Numbered from the stretch's first letter, positions 36,681-46,106 are shown. The stretch: DNA of 64,000 nt from Rhodoferax sp. U11-2br (GCF_018619435.1 NZ_JAHFZF010000006.1:116296-180295), one strand, 5' to 3'. Made by a program: numbers and translations. The notes: a model not told the origin generated them from the letters alone.

Positions 36681-38899
36681 TGCGCGATTTCCTGCACCAC
36701 CTGCTGCTGGGCAGTTTGCGCCGTCAACTGGTGACCGGTACGGTGCTGTGCGTCGCCCTGACGCTGTCAGCCTTGGTCTGGGATCTGACACGCCGCCAGC
36801 AGGAAGCTCTGCTTGCCATTCAGCCAAGCCAGACCGCGGCCTTGCAGGAGCGCCTGTCACAGCTCACACGTGATGGCGTGTTCTATGTGCTGCTGGGTAC
36901 CCTGATGGCAGCGGTTTTTTCAGTGTTGGCCAGCGCACTGCTGACGCGTCGGGGGGCAGCCGCCAACGGGCTTGCCCATGGGGTCGAGTTGGATCAGCAC
37001 GACCAGGACAACAGCGCTACGTTTCAAAACCTGATCCTAGACTCGGTGGCGGCCGGGGTGGCGGTGATTGATCACCAAGGCACCATCCTGTCAGTGAATG
37101 AACAATGGCGGCGTTTTGCCCTGGGCAACAGCCCTCAAACCTGCCAAGCTGCGCCAAACACCGACGTCGGTTCCAACTACCTGCAAGCCTGTGGCATCAC
37201 ACATATCAACACCGATCCAACATTGGCACTGGTGCGCGAGGGTGTTGAGTCGGTGCTGGCAGGTCGCTCAACCCAGTTCTGTCTGGACTACCCCGCGGCT
37301 TCGCCCGACCAGCAGCGCTGGTTCAGCATGGTCGTGCGGCCGGTGCACTTACCCACCCACAACGGCGCGGTGATCACCTATACCGACATCAGCACCATCA
37401 AGCTGACCGAACGCCTAGAGCAGTTTCGCGGTCATGTCCTGGAGCTGATGACGGGTGATGCCAGCCTGGCAGATCTATTGCACGCGATGGTGTTAGGGGT
37501 GGAGCAGCTGCACCCGGCCATGCTGTGCAGCATTCTTTTGCTCGACAGCCAAGGACGGCATCTGGAGCGATCCATCGCACCGAGCCTGCCCGATTTTTAC
37601 AACCAGGCTCTGGTGGGCATGCCCATAGGTATTGGCCAGGGCTCGTGCGGCACGGCCGCCACCACCGGTGAACGTGTCATCGTGGAAGACATCGCCACCC
37701 ACCCCTACTGGGCCAACTACAAGGCCCTGGCCCAACAAGCGGGGCTGCGCGCCTGCTGGTCGCAGCCAGTGCTGTCCGCCAGCGGGCGGGTGCTGGGGAC
37801 CTTCGCCATTTACCACCGCCAGGTCCATTCACCCGCACCCCATGACATTGCCCTGATCGAGCAGTCTGCCCGCTTGGTCAGCATTGCCCTGGATCAAAAG
37901 GCCACCCAAGAGGCTTTGCGGGCCAGCGAAGACATGTTCCGCACCTTGTTCGAGACCCTGCCCACCGGCGTCCTCTATGAAAATCTCGACGGTGTCATCA
38001 CCTCGGCCAACCCGGCGGCGCAGCGGCTGCTGGGCCTGACACTGGACCAGCTGCAAGGCACCACGTCCACCGACCCGCGCTGGCATGCCATCCACGAAGA
38101 CGGTAGCGATTTTCCCGGTGAACAACATCCCATTTCGAGGGCACTCAGGACCGGCCAACCGGTGCGCAACGTGATCATGGGCATTGCTGTGCCTGAACGC
38201 GATTACGTCTGGCTGCTGGTCAGTGCCATGCCCTTGTTCAAAGACGGCAAGCTGGCGCAAGCCTACGTGGTGTTTGAGGACGTGACCGACCGCCATGAGA
38301 TGGAGCTGCAGGTCAGACACATGGCTTTTTACGATGCACTGACACAGCTGCCCAACCGGAGACTGCTGATCGACCGGCTCGCCCAGGCCATCACCGCCAG
38401 TCGGCGCAGCGGATGTTATGGCGCCATGATGTACATCGACCTGGACAACTTCAAACCGCTCAATGACCGGCATGGCCACGAGTTGGGGGACATGTTGTTG
38501 AGCGAACTGGCACGGCGCCTGAAAGCCTGCGTGCGCGAGGTCGACACCGTGGCGCGTATTGGTGGTGATGAATTTGTGGTCATGCTGACCGACTTGGCGG
38601 TCGATGCTGGCGCGTCCTCAACACAAGCTCAGGCTGTTGCGGCCAAGATACTGGCGAGCTTGGCCGCACCCTATGTTCTGACCTTCTGCGACACCGGTTA
38701 CCAAACCCGCGAAGTGGGACACCTCTGCACAGCCAGCATCGGCGTCACTCTGTTTTCACACCACGACACCAGCCAGGAGCAGATCTTGCAACGGGCAGAT
38801 ACCGCGATGTACCAGGCCAAGGGCGAAGGTCGCAACCGTGTGCACTTTTTTGAGGGATTTGGAGGCCAGCTGCTGGGTGATGCGCCTAAGCCAGCCTGA
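36680..38899 (+). CDS. Diguanylate cyclase with PAS, GAF and GGDEF domains
   Basis: Makes cyclic-di-GMP. 739 aa. Two membrane helices (about 17-34 and 67-89) bracket a short periplasmic loop. A PAS domain (about 115-240), a GAF domain (about 255-405), a second PAS (about 415-540) and GGDEF (about 545-725) follow. The active site is GGDEF at 628-632, and the product-inhibition site RxxD is at 619-622, so it should be active and feedback-inhibited. There is no EAL domain. The 3' end overlaps the convergent protease gene by 14 bases. Confidence 0.92.
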   Translation: MRDFLHHLLLGSLRRQLVTGTVLCVALTLSALVWDLTRRQQEALLAIQPSQTAALQERLSQLTRDGVFYVLLGTLMAAVFSVLASALLTRRGAAANGLAHGVELDQHDQDNSATFQNLILDSVAAGVAVIDHQGTILSVNEQWRRFALGNSPQTCQAAPNTDVGSNYLQACGITHINTDPTLALVREGVESVLAGRSTQFCLDYPAASPDQQRWFSMVVRPVHLPTHNGAVITYTDISTIKLTERLEQFRGHVLELMTGDASLADLLHAMVLGVEQLHPAMLCSILLLDSQGRHLERSIAPSLPDFYNQALVGMPIGIGQGSCGTAATTGERVIVEDIATHPYWANYKALAQQAGLRACWSQPVLSASGRVLGTFAIYHRQVHSPAPHDIALIEQSARLVSIALDQKATQEALRASEDMFRTLFETLPTGVLYENLDGVITSANPAAQRLLGLTLDQLQGTTSTDPRWHAIHEDGSDFPGEQHPISRALRTGQPVRNVIMGIAVPERDYVWLLVSAMPLFKDGKLAQAYVVFEDVTDRHEMELQVRHMAFYDALTQLPNRRLLIDRLAQAITASRRSGCYGAMMYIDLDNFKPLNDRHGHELGDMLLSELARRLKACVREVDTVARIGGDEFVVMLTDLAVDAGASSTQAQAVAAKILASLAAPYVLTFCDTGYQTREVGHLCTASIGVTLFSHHDTSQEQILQRADTAMYQAKGEGRNRVHFFEGFGGQLLGDAPKPA

Positions 38900-40373
38900 G
38901 TGCCAGGTAGATCTTGACACCATCGCGCAGCACCAGCAGTGCCACCGACTTGCCGGCCTGCTGCACCGCCGTGTCGACCTGGGCCAACGTGCTCACGGTC
39001 TGGCCATTGATCGCCAGCAGCAGATCACCGGGTTGAACACCTGCTCGGTCAGCCGCAGCAGCCACACCCTCAATCAGCAAGCCCGTGTCGCTGGTGGGTC
39101 CGGGTTTGTCAGCTACTTTCGGCTGACGCAACAGCAGACCGAGCCGTTCCACCGGTCTGGATGCGACGGTGGCGTTGGCTACCGACTGGGTCACCGGCAC
39201 GGTCGCATCACCCAGCTGGACCTGCATCGTGCGCGTGGCTCCCTTGCGCCACACATTCAGTTCCAAACGGTCACCTGGCTGCGCCAAACTCACGCTGGCA
39301 GAGAGGTCGCCTGAAAACTCGATCACCTTGCCGTTGACCGCCAGCACAACATCGCTGTCCTGCAGACCAGCCCGTTCGGCCGCGCTACCTTTTTCCACAT
39401 TGAGCACCAGCGCTCCGGCCGGTTTGCCCAGTTTGAAAGCTTCCGCCAATGTTTGGTTGACATCCTGCACCTCCACACCCAGCTTGGCGTGGCGTACCTT
39501 GCCGGTGCTCAGGATCTGCTGTTGGATACGCTGCGCCACCGCCATCGGGATGGCAAACGACAGGCCCTGATATCCCCCCGTTTTGGTAAAGATTTGGGAG
39601 TTGATGCCAATGACCTCGCCACGCATATTGATCAGCGGCCCACCCGAATTGCCTGGGTTGACGGCCGCATCCGTTTGGATGAACGAGACCGAGCCATCAC
39701 CCGGCAAGGAACGCCGGGTGGCGCTGACGACCCCCGCCGTGACCGTGCTCTCAAACCCAAAGGGGGAGCCGATGGCCAGCACCCATTCGCCGACCTGCGG
39801 CGGGGTCGACGAGGTGGTGGGTGCGGCCTTCAAATCACGGGCATCGATTTTCAGCACCGCAATGTCGGTGCGCTTGTCCGTACCCAGAACCTTGGCCATG
39901 AACTCTCTGCGGTCAGTCAGTTTGACCACCACCTCTTCCGCATCACTCACCACATGCGCGTTGGTCAGGATCACACCATCCGCGCTGACGATGAAACCGG
40001 AACCCTCTCCACGCACAGGAATGTTCAGCTGCGATGGCAGACCACCAAAACGTTTCTGAAACCCGCGCAGAAAGTCACTCACCGCATCATCCTCCTGGGA
40101 TCTTTCAGCCTCATTGCCAGGGTCCTGCGCGGTGGTGCCCGCCGTCGACACCTTGCGGGTTCCGCGCACACTGATGTTCACCACGGTCGGCGCAAACTGC
40201 GCCACGATGCTGGTCATGTCGGGCAGCGCCGTGGTCCGTGGCCCAGCCAGGGCAGTGGCGGGCAGGCTCTGGGCGTGGCTGACCTGGATGGCCCCCAGAC
40301 CGGTCAGGCCAGCCAAAACGAGACTCGCCATCCCCTTCGATGGGCACAGCTGGAAAAAGCGCAAGACGTTCAA
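38886..40373 (-). CDS. Do-like periplasmic serine protease (DegP/DegQ family)
   Basis: Envelope quality-control protease, about 495 aa. The triad is His140 (TNAHVV), Asp170 (TDIAVL) and Ser243 (GNSGGP), counted from the TTG at 40373. Two PDZ domains follow (about 300-385 and 405-490). The signal peptide ends VSHAQS. The start is uncertain: TTG 40373 gives a signal peptide with basic residues, while ATG 40331 lacks any positive charge before the hydrophobic core. Active-site residues are all present. Confidence 0.92.
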   Translation of the reverse strand: MNVLRFFQLCPSKGMASLVLAGLTGLGAIQVSHAQSLPATALAGPRTTALPDMTSIVAQFAPTVVNISVRGTRKVSTAGTTAQDPGNEAERSQEDDAVSDFLRGFQKRFGGLPSQLNIPVRGEGSGFIVSADGVILTNAHVVSDAEEVVVKLTDRREFMAKVLGTDKRTDIAVLKIDARDLKAAPTTSSTPPQVGEWVLAIGSPFGFESTVTAGVVSATRRSLPGDGSVSFIQTDAAVNPGNSGGPLINMRGEVIGINSQIFTKTGGYQGLSFAIPMAVAQRIQQQILSTGKVRHAKLGVEVQDVNQTLAEAFKLGKPAGALVLNVEKGSAAERAGLQDSDVVLAVNGKVIEFSGDLSASVSLAQPGDRLELNVWRKGATRTMQVQLGDATVPVTQSVANATVASRPVERLGLLLRQPKVADKPGPTSDTGLLIEGVAAAADRAGVQPGDLLLAINGQTVSTLAQVDTAVQQAGKSVALLVLRDGVKIYLALRLA

Positions 40374-40586
40374 AATGGATCCATTCACAGTGAAGTACAG
40401 ACAGGACAGGGCAGCGGGACACGCCGCGTCCAAAGTCCGTGATGTTGCCCCATGCCCCACGATGTGTCATGTCGCTGCGGTGAAGCCAACGTAAAGTTGA
40501 CACTTGTTGACTTGGCAGTCCCTGCGCAAGCCCCGCCCGCCAACAGATCAAGAAGACACACGGGACGGGTGCCAGCGCGATACCCC

Positions 40587-40592
40587 TACAAT
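40587..40592 (+). promoter_or_regulatory. Candidate -10 element of the manganese-exporter transcript
   Basis: TACAAT lies about 7 bases before the first predicted pairing bases of the riboswitch. No good -35 hexamer is visible 17 bases upstream, so the promoter call rests on the -10 and its position. Confidence 0.4.
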
Positions 40593-40598
40593 GCGCGC

Positions 40599-40729
40599 TG
40601 TCATTGGGGAGTAGCCGCCCTTCTTTATTGAGAGGGGCTTGCGTCAACAGACTTGTCTGGCCAGCATCGGCCAACATGGCGCAAGCAGAGTCCTGCAACA
40701 GGATTTTGGCGAGACCTTTGGCTGCGCGC
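40599..40729 (+). ncRNA. yybP-ykoY manganese riboswitch
   Basis: Carries the conserved blocks of the class in order: ATTGGGGAGTAGCC (40603-40616), GCGTCAACAG (40641-40650) and GGCGAGACCTTTGG (about 40708-40721). GTCATTGG and CCTTTGGC can form the closing stem with some mismatches. The class binds Mn2+ and turns on exporters. Here it lies directly upstream of a GDT1-type gene, one of its usual targets. The match is by memory of the consensus. Confidence 0.85.
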
Positions 40730-40785
40730 CTCCGTTTTTGGCCGGGGATGCTGCGCAGTCATTGGTTTTGTTTGTCCGGCCGGAG
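40730..40785 (+). promoter_or_regulatory. Hairpin sequestering the ribosome binding site (riboswitch expression platform)
   Basis: CTCC (40730-40733) can pair with the ribosome binding site GGAG (40782-40785), and GGCCGG (40740-40745) with CCGGCC (40776-40781). The hairpin starts right after the aptamer and hides the GGAG six bases before the ATG. This points to translational control: aptamer folding on Mn2+ would be expected to free the site. Confidence 0.55.
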
Positions 40786-40791
40786 ACCCTC

Positions 40792-41349
40792 ATGGAAGCC
40801 TTTTTTGTATCCACCGGCATCGTTGCCCTCGCCGAGATGGGTGACAAAACCCAACTGTTGGCCCTCATTCTGGCGGCGCGTTTTCGCCAGCCCTGGCCGA
40901 TTGTCCTGGGCATTTTTGTCGCTACCCTGGTCAACCACGCCCTGGCCGGGGCCGCCGGAGCCTGGGTGACCACCGTGATCGGGCCAGACGTGCTGCGCTG
41001 GGTACTGGGTGCCTCGTTCATCGCGATGGCCGTCTGGATGCTGATTCCCGACAAGATCGATGACAGCGACACCCCCGCCAAACCACGTTTTGGTGTATTC
41101 GGCACCACGGTGGTGGCGTTTTTTCTGGCTGAGATGGGGGACAAGACCCAGATCGCCACGGTGATGTTGGCAGCGCAGTACCAAGCCTACTATGCGGTGA
41201 TTGCCGGTACCACGGTGGGCATGATGCTGGCCAATGCGCCGGTGGTCTGGCTCGGCGAACGCATGACACGCCTGGTGCCACTGCGTGTGGTGCATGTTGT
41301 CTCGGCGCTGATTTTTGCGGGCTTGGGCTTGTGGGCGCTGCTGGGGTGA
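40792..41349 (+). CDS. GDT1/TMEM165 (UPF0016) family manganese exporter
   Basis: 185 aa membrane protein with six predicted helices in two inverted halves, each with the family motif ExGDKTQ: LAEMGDKTQLLAL near the N-terminus and LAEMGDKTQIATV in the second half. Bacterial members (e.g. MneA of Vibrio) export Mn2+. ATG 40792 is fixed by the family start MEAFFVSTGIVALAEMG and by GGAG upstream; a longer in-frame extension runs through the riboswitch and is not coding. Regulation by the upstream Mn riboswitch supports the function. Confidence 0.93.
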   Translation: MEAFFVSTGIVALAEMGDKTQLLALILAARFRQPWPIVLGIFVATLVNHALAGAAGAWVTTVIGPDVLRWVLGASFIAMAVWMLIPDKIDDSDTPAKPRFGVFGTTVVAFFLAEMGDKTQIATVMLAAQYQAYYAVIAGTTVGMMLANAPVVWLGERMTRLVPLRVVHVVSALIFAGLGLWALLG

Positions 41350-41418
41350 TGTTGGTGCGCTGAACCGACGAGTCAGTGGCGGAGCTGGCCGAACCGACCA
41401 ACCCGGCCACTTATACGT

Positions 41419-41468
41419 CAAAAGTGCCTCTAGCCCTTTCAAAACAAGGGCAGATAGCTATCAAATTA
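41419..41468 (-). repeat. Dispersed short repeat overlapping the end of hyi
   Basis: TGCCTCTAGCCCTTTC then AACAAGGGCAGATAGCTATC and AAATTAGC: a well preserved reverse copy. The hairpin arms are GCCCTT (41433-41438) and AAGGGC (41446-41451). The TTA at 41466-41468 inside it is the hyi stop codon on the minus strand. Confidence 0.8.
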
Positions 41469-42248
41469 GCTTCGCCTGAGGTTTTGCAACCAACCCAGCC
41501 CGCCTTCGGTCTGGGCCAGCGGGTGGTACTCACAGCCGATCCAGCCGGTGTAGCCGATCTGATCGAGGTGTTTGAACAAAAAGGCGAAGTTGATCTCACC
41601 AGTGCCGGGTTCATGGCGGCCTGGGTTGTCAGCCAGCTGCATGTGTCCGATGCGCGCCAGGTGCCGTTGTAGTGTGGCCGCCAGCTCACCTTCCATACGC
41701 TGGGCGTGGTAGATGTCGTACTGGACAAACGCGTTGTCGGCACCCACCTCATCCAAAACCGCCACGGCCTGGGCCGTGTGGTTCAGCACAAACCCGGGCA
41801 TATCAAAGGTATTGATCGGCTCCAGCAGCATCTTGAGCCCAGCCGCTTTGAATTCGCCCGCGCAGTAACGCAGGTTCTCCACCAGGGTCTGATGCACCAG
41901 CGCTTCCTTCACACCAGCAGGCACCCTGCCAGCCAGACAGTTGAGTTGTGGCACACCCAGCACCTGGGCGTAACGGATGCCGGTGGCCACACTAGCGCGA
42001 AACGCCTCACGGCACCCTGGATGGCAGGCCAGGCCCCGGTCACCCGCGTCCCAGTCACCTGCGGGCAGGTTGTGCAACACCAGCTGCAGGCCACAGGCGT
42101 CGAGTCGCGCCTTGATCTCGCTGGCGGGCCAGGCATAAGGAAACAAAAACTCCACCGCAGAGAACCCGGCACGTGCTGCTCGCTCGAAGCGGTCCAGAAA
42201 CGGCACCTCGGTGAACAGGAATGTCAGATTGGCAGCAAATCGGGGCAT
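41466..42248 (-). CDS. hyi: Hydroxypyruvate isomerase-like TIM-barrel protein
   Basis: Interconverts hydroxypyruvate and tartronate semialdehyde, or acts on related four-carbon sugar acids (OtnI). 260 aa xylose-isomerase-like barrel. Typical segments: MPRFAANLTFLFTEVPFLDR, LHNLPAGDWDAGDRGLACHP, LLEPINTFDMPGFVLNH, QYDIYHAQRMEGEL and GEINFAFLFKHLD. The metal-ligand region EPIN..D, DxYH and CEYHP is complete. Its C-terminus (NLRRS) and stop codon run into the dispersed repeat. It is followed at a short distance in the same direction upstream by the GGDEF-EAL gene end, but co-transcription is uncertain. Confidence 0.85.
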   Translation of the reverse strand: MPRFAANLTFLFTEVPFLDRFERAARAGFSAVEFLFPYAWPASEIKARLDACGLQLVLHNLPAGDWDAGDRGLACHPGCREAFRASVATGIRYAQVLGVPQLNCLAGRVPAGVKEALVHQTLVENLRYCAGEFKAAGLKMLLEPINTFDMPGFVLNHTAQAVAVLDEVGADNAFVQYDIYHAQRMEGELAATLQRHLARIGHMQLADNPGRHEPGTGEINFAFLFKHLDQIGYTGWIGCEYHPLAQTEGGLGWLQNLRRS

Positions 42249-42265
42249 GGTGCGTCTGGAGGTGG

Positions 42266-45121
42266 CTACTGGGGCGCCAGCTGCGACGGTTTGGCAAAGG
42301 CCTCAAACCACTCGCGATGGTCTTGCGGCCGGTGAAAGTGGTAACCCTGAAACCGGCTGCAACCTCGGTTCTTCAGGAACTCGAACTGCGCTGCGGTCTC
42401 CACACCCTCGGCCACCACACTCAGATGCAGGTGTTGCGCCATGGCCAGCATGGTCTCGACCAGTGCCACGTCGTTGGGGTCTTCTGGCAGGTCCTGGACA
42501 AAACTCTTGTCAATCTTGAGCTCGTACAGCGGCAGGCGCTTGAGGTAGGACAGCGACGAATAGCCGGTGCCAAAGTCGTCGATCGAGAAACGAATGCCCA
42601 GCGCCGCGAGCTCGGCCATACGGCCCATGGTCTCGGTCATGTGCTCCACCAGCAGACCCTCGGTGATTTCCAGCGTCAGGTGAGTCGGGTCGGCCCCGGT
42701 TTGTTTGAGAATGTCGCGAATGCGGGTCACAAAGTTCGGCTGGGCAAACTGCAGCGGGCTCACGTTGACGGCGATATGCAGGCTGTGGCCAGCCGCCTCG
42801 AGTCGGGCCAGCACCTGGCAGGTCTGCTGCAGCACCCAGTCACCCAGCGGCAGGATCAGACGCGACTCCTCGGCCAGCGGGATGAAGGTGGCCGGTGCCA
42901 CCAGGCCACGCGTCGGGTGGCGCCAGCGCACCAGCGCCTCGGCACCGATGACCTCACCGTCGGCATTCACCTGCGACTGCAGAAACAGCTCAAAAGCCTG
43001 CTGCGACACCGCCTCACGCAGTTCCTGCTCGAGTGCATAACGCTGGGTCACGGTCTGCTGCATGTCAACCTGGAAGAAGGAGATCTGATTGCGGCCACGT
43101 TCCTTGGCGCGGTACATGGCGATGTCGGCCTCGCGCATCAGGTCATCCACCGACTCGTTGTGTTTGGGAAACAGCGTGACCCCCATGCTGGCGGCGGTGT
43201 GGTAGCTGGTGCCGTCGATCAGAATCGGCCCCTCCAGCGCCAGCCGGATCTTGTCAGCCACCGCCCGTGCTAGCGTGGCAGCACCGTCAGACTCGGCCGC
43301 CAGCGCGGGCAGCAGCACCACAAACTCGTCCCCACCCAGACGCGCCACCGTGTCCTCCTGGCGCAGGTAGAACTGCAAGCGACCGGCCACCTCCTTCAGC
43401 ACCGCATCCCCCAGCGCATGGCCGTACACATCATTGAGGCGCTTGAAATGGTCCAGATCCACAAACATCAGCGCACCCACACGCTGGTTGCGCCGCGCCG
43501 CCGCCACCGCCTGGGTCAGGCGGTCCTGAAACAGCGCCCGGTTGGGCAGGCCGGTGAGGGCGTCGTGGTAGGCCAGATGCGCCACCTGGGCTTCTGCCTG
43601 CTTGACCTGGCTGATGTCCAGGCAATGTCCGATGTAGCCCAAGAACCGCCCCTGGCTGTCATAACGCGGGCTGCCCTGGTCCAGAATCCAACGGTACTCG
43701 CCGCTGGCATGGCGCAGGCGGTACTCCATGGCAAAGGCCTCGCGCGCCTCAAAAGCCGCCACATAGGTGGTGAAACAGTGCGCCAGGTCGTCCGGGTGCA
43801 CGCCCTCAGCCCAGCCGTCGCCCAGCTCCTGGGCCAGCGTGCGGCCGGTAAAGGCCAGCCAAACGCTGTTGAAATAATTGCATTTTTTGTCCAGCCCGGC
43901 GGTCCAGACCAGCGCCTGCCCGGTGTTGGCCAGGGTACGGTAATGCTGCTCGCTGTCGGCCAGTGCGCGGCGCATGCGGTACTGCTCGGTCACGTCCTGA
44001 AACACCAGCACCACCCCCTCGATGGCGCCCCGGGCGTTGCGGATCGGCGCGGCCGAGTCGGCCACATCGCGCCGGGTGCCATCCCGCGCAATCAGCACCG
44101 TGTGGTTGGCCAGCCCCAGCACCGTGCCCTCGGTCAGCACCCGTTTCACCGGAATCTCGGCGGGCAGGCCGGTGATCTCGCTCTCAATCACAAACACGTC
44201 CGAGATCGGCAAGCCGCGGGCCTCTGCCAAAGCCCAACCGGTGAAACGTTCAGCGGCCGGGTTCATCAAGGTGATGCGGGCACGGGCGTCGGTGGCGATC
44301 AGGCCATCACCAATCGAGTGCAGGGTGATGCTCATGCGCTCCTCGCTGGTGATCAGTGCTTTTTGGGCGTCTTCAATGGCTTGCGCCATGTCATTGAAGT
44401 CACGCGCCAATGCGGCAATTTCGAGCGGCCCCTGCACCACCGCGCGGCTGCTCAGCTGCCCCTGTTTGAGACAGCCTGCCGCATCTGCCAGTGCCTGCAA
44501 AGGCTGGGCGACAAACCGGCGCAGCAACAGGCCCACGGCCAGCAACACCAGCAGGGCCAGCACCAGCCAGGGCAGACGCGACAACAAGGTTTCGTAGCGG
44601 GCCTGCTGCCAGGCCAGATCCAGGTCCATCTCCAAAAACACCGAACCCCAGCGCGAACTGCGCACCTCGTTGCTGGCGGCAGGCAACTCAAACGGCTGCA
44701 GCACAGCCAGGCGCAGCCCATCCTCCTCGGTGCGCACCTGAGGCAGCCGCCCGGCAATCACCTGCAGGCGCCAGCCATCGTCAAAGTCGGGCAACAGGCT
44801 TTTGGCCGCACTGCCCACCCAGGCCTTGCGGTGGGCCATGAGCACCCGGCCCTGCTCGTCGAGGATCAGCACCGCCAGCACCCGCGGGTCGGTGCTGGTC
44901 TGCGCCAGATCGGAGGCCACCATCGCGGTGCTGGTTTGCAACCCCTGTTCCGCCATACGCGCCAGATGGGAGACATGGTCCAGCGCGTCCTGCCGTGCTG
45001 TCTGTGTCAGGTTGGTCAAACGAGTGCTCAGGCTGTGCCAGGTAGCGAAACTGCTGAAAATCAGCAACAGGCTGGCCAGCGCCAGCGGCAAGGCCCATTT
45101 CAGACTCCAGGGAAAACGCAT
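42266..45121 (-). CDS. Transmembrane GGDEF-EAL receptor with HAMP and two PAS domains
   Basis: 951 aa. Membrane helices near 9-27 and 183-202 flank a periplasmic sensor of about 155 residues. HAMP (about 200-255), PAS (265-385), PAS with PAC (390-510), GGDEF (515-680) and EAL (690-945) follow. The cyclase site is GGDEF at 596-600 with I-site RQED at 587-590. The phosphodiesterase site has EAL at 728-730, VNVSPL, EITEG, DDFGTGYSS from 848 and AEGVET, so both activities may be intact. The ATG is one base beyond the stop of the upstream binding-lipoprotein gene, behind GGAGAG, indicating coupled expression. Confidence 0.93.
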   Translation of the reverse strand: MRFPWSLKWALPLALASLLLIFSSFATWHSLSTRLTNLTQTARQDALDHVSHLARMAEQGLQTSTAMVASDLAQTSTDPRVLAVLILDEQGRVLMAHRKAWVGSAAKSLLPDFDDGWRLQVIAGRLPQVRTEEDGLRLAVLQPFELPAASNEVRSSRWGSVFLEMDLDLAWQQARYETLLSRLPWLVLALLVLLAVGLLLRRFVAQPLQALADAAGCLKQGQLSSRAVVQGPLEIAALARDFNDMAQAIEDAQKALITSEERMSITLHSIGDGLIATDARARITLMNPAAERFTGWALAEARGLPISDVFVIESEITGLPAEIPVKRVLTEGTVLGLANHTVLIARDGTRRDVADSAAPIRNARGAIEGVVLVFQDVTEQYRMRRALADSEQHYRTLANTGQALVWTAGLDKKCNYFNSVWLAFTGRTLAQELGDGWAEGVHPDDLAHCFTTYVAAFEAREAFAMEYRLRHASGEYRWILDQGSPRYDSQGRFLGYIGHCLDISQVKQAEAQVAHLAYHDALTGLPNRALFQDRLTQAVAAARRNQRVGALMFVDLDHFKRLNDVYGHALGDAVLKEVAGRLQFYLRQEDTVARLGGDEFVVLLPALAAESDGAATLARAVADKIRLALEGPILIDGTSYHTAASMGVTLFPKHNESVDDLMREADIAMYRAKERGRNQISFFQVDMQQTVTQRYALEQELREAVSQQAFELFLQSQVNADGEVIGAEALVRWRHPTRGLVAPATFIPLAEESRLILPLGDWVLQQTCQVLARLEAAGHSLHIAVNVSPLQFAQPNFVTRIRDILKQTGADPTHLTLEITEGLLVEHMTETMGRMAELAALGIRFSIDDFGTGYSSLSYLKRLPLYELKIDKSFVQDLPEDPNDVALVETMLAMAQHLHLSVVAEGVETAAQFEFLKNRGCSRFQGYHFHRPQDHREWFEAFAKPSQLAPQ

Positions 45122-45122
45122 C

Positions 45123-46106
45123 TCAAGCTCTCCAATCAGGCGCAGGCAAAAACCGTCCATCCATCACACCGTCGAGCAGCGGCACCTGCTTGAGCAGCCC
45201 GGAGCGCTGCATCAGGGTCGCCACCGACTGCGCCATCGGTCGCAGTCCCGGGGCAGCCGCATCGAGCAACCGGCGGTTGTCGTCCAGGCTCATCAGGTGC
45301 ACCCCTTTGAGCGCCGCCGTGAACTCCAACGCGCTGATGCCCTGCGCAGGGGCCATCAAGGCGGCAGACTGTGCGGCCGAGTTTTGCAACACCCCAAGCG
45401 CCTGAAAATAGCCGACCAGCAGCTGTTTGAACACCTCGGGCGAGGCGGCCAGCGCACTGGCTCGCACCGCCAACACATCCATGATCACACCCGGAAAACG
45501 CCGGCTGTCGATCAAGCGGTGGGCCCCCTGACGGGCCAGCTGGCTGGCATAAGGCTCAAAACACACCACCGCGTCCACCGCACCGCTGGCATAGGCAGCC
45601 AGCTGCGCGGCGCCAGCCAGCGGCAGCTTGATGACATCGTCAGGGCGCAGGCCGGCCGCATCCAGCGTGCGCGACAACAGCAGCGCACCGGTGGCGGTTT
45701 CTTCCACCGCCACACGCTGCCCGCGCAGTTGCTCCACGCGGGTGATGCCCGGGCGGACCATCACCACATCGGCTCCGGCCGACTCGTCAAACACCATGAT
45801 CACCCGCAGGTCGAGCTGGCCCTCGCGCGCCACCAGCCATTCGTCAAGCGTGAGGGTCGCCGCCTCGACCTGGTCAGAGGCCAGCGCCAGCAGGCTGTCG
45901 GAGGCGGTGGTCAGCTCCAGCAAACGCAGGCTGGGGTTGTTGAAATGACCCAGCTCGCGCGCCAGCAACAAGCCGGTGTAACCCACCCAAGGGTTGGTCG
46001 CCACCCGCACCAGCGGCTCAGCGCGCTCACAGGCGCCCAAACCCACCAGCGACAGCCCGAGCGCGCTGGCCAAAAGCTGGCGGCGGTCCGGGTGCAAAAC
46101 AGGCAT
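45123..46106 (-). CDS. NMT1/SsuA-type substrate-binding lipoprotein
   Basis: 327 aa. An N-terminal PDRRQLLAS...LGAC signal has a lipobox (Cys26), with a possible Tat-like RR. The mature part resembles periplasmic binding proteins for nitrate, taurine or thiamine precursors: LVRVATNPWVGYTGLLLARE, VDAVVCFEPYASQLARQG and an EETATGALLLSRTLDAAGL segment. No ABC permease or ATPase is nearby. It sits one base upstream of the GGDEF-EAL receptor gene, so it probably presents a ligand to that receptor's periplasmic domain rather than to a transporter (inference). GGAG precedes ATG 46106. Confidence 0.85.
   Translation of the reverse strand: MPVLHPDRRQLLASALGLSLVGLGACERAEPLVRVATNPWVGYTGLLLARELGHFNNPSLRLLELTTASDSLLALASDQVEAATLTLDEWLVAREGQLDLRVIMVFDESAGADVVMVRPGITRVEQLRGQRVAVEETATGALLLSRTLDAAGLRPDDVIKLPLAGAAQLAAYASGAVDAVVCFEPYASQLARQGAHRLIDSRRFPGVIMDVLAVRASALAASPEVFKQLLVGYFQALGVLQNSAAQSAALMAPAQGISALEFTAALKGVHLMSLDDNRRLLDAAAPGLRPMAQSVATLMQRSGLLKQVPLLDGVMDGRFLPAPDWRA

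Noticed and set aside
39453..40442. 329-codon open frame antisense to the Do-like protease
   Set aside because: The protease has an intact catalytic triad and PDZ domains in the other strand.
43418..45193. 591-codon open frame antisense to the GGDEF-EAL gene
   Set aside because: Fully antisense to a well supported multidomain gene, with Gln/His/Arg-rich composition typical of shadow frames.
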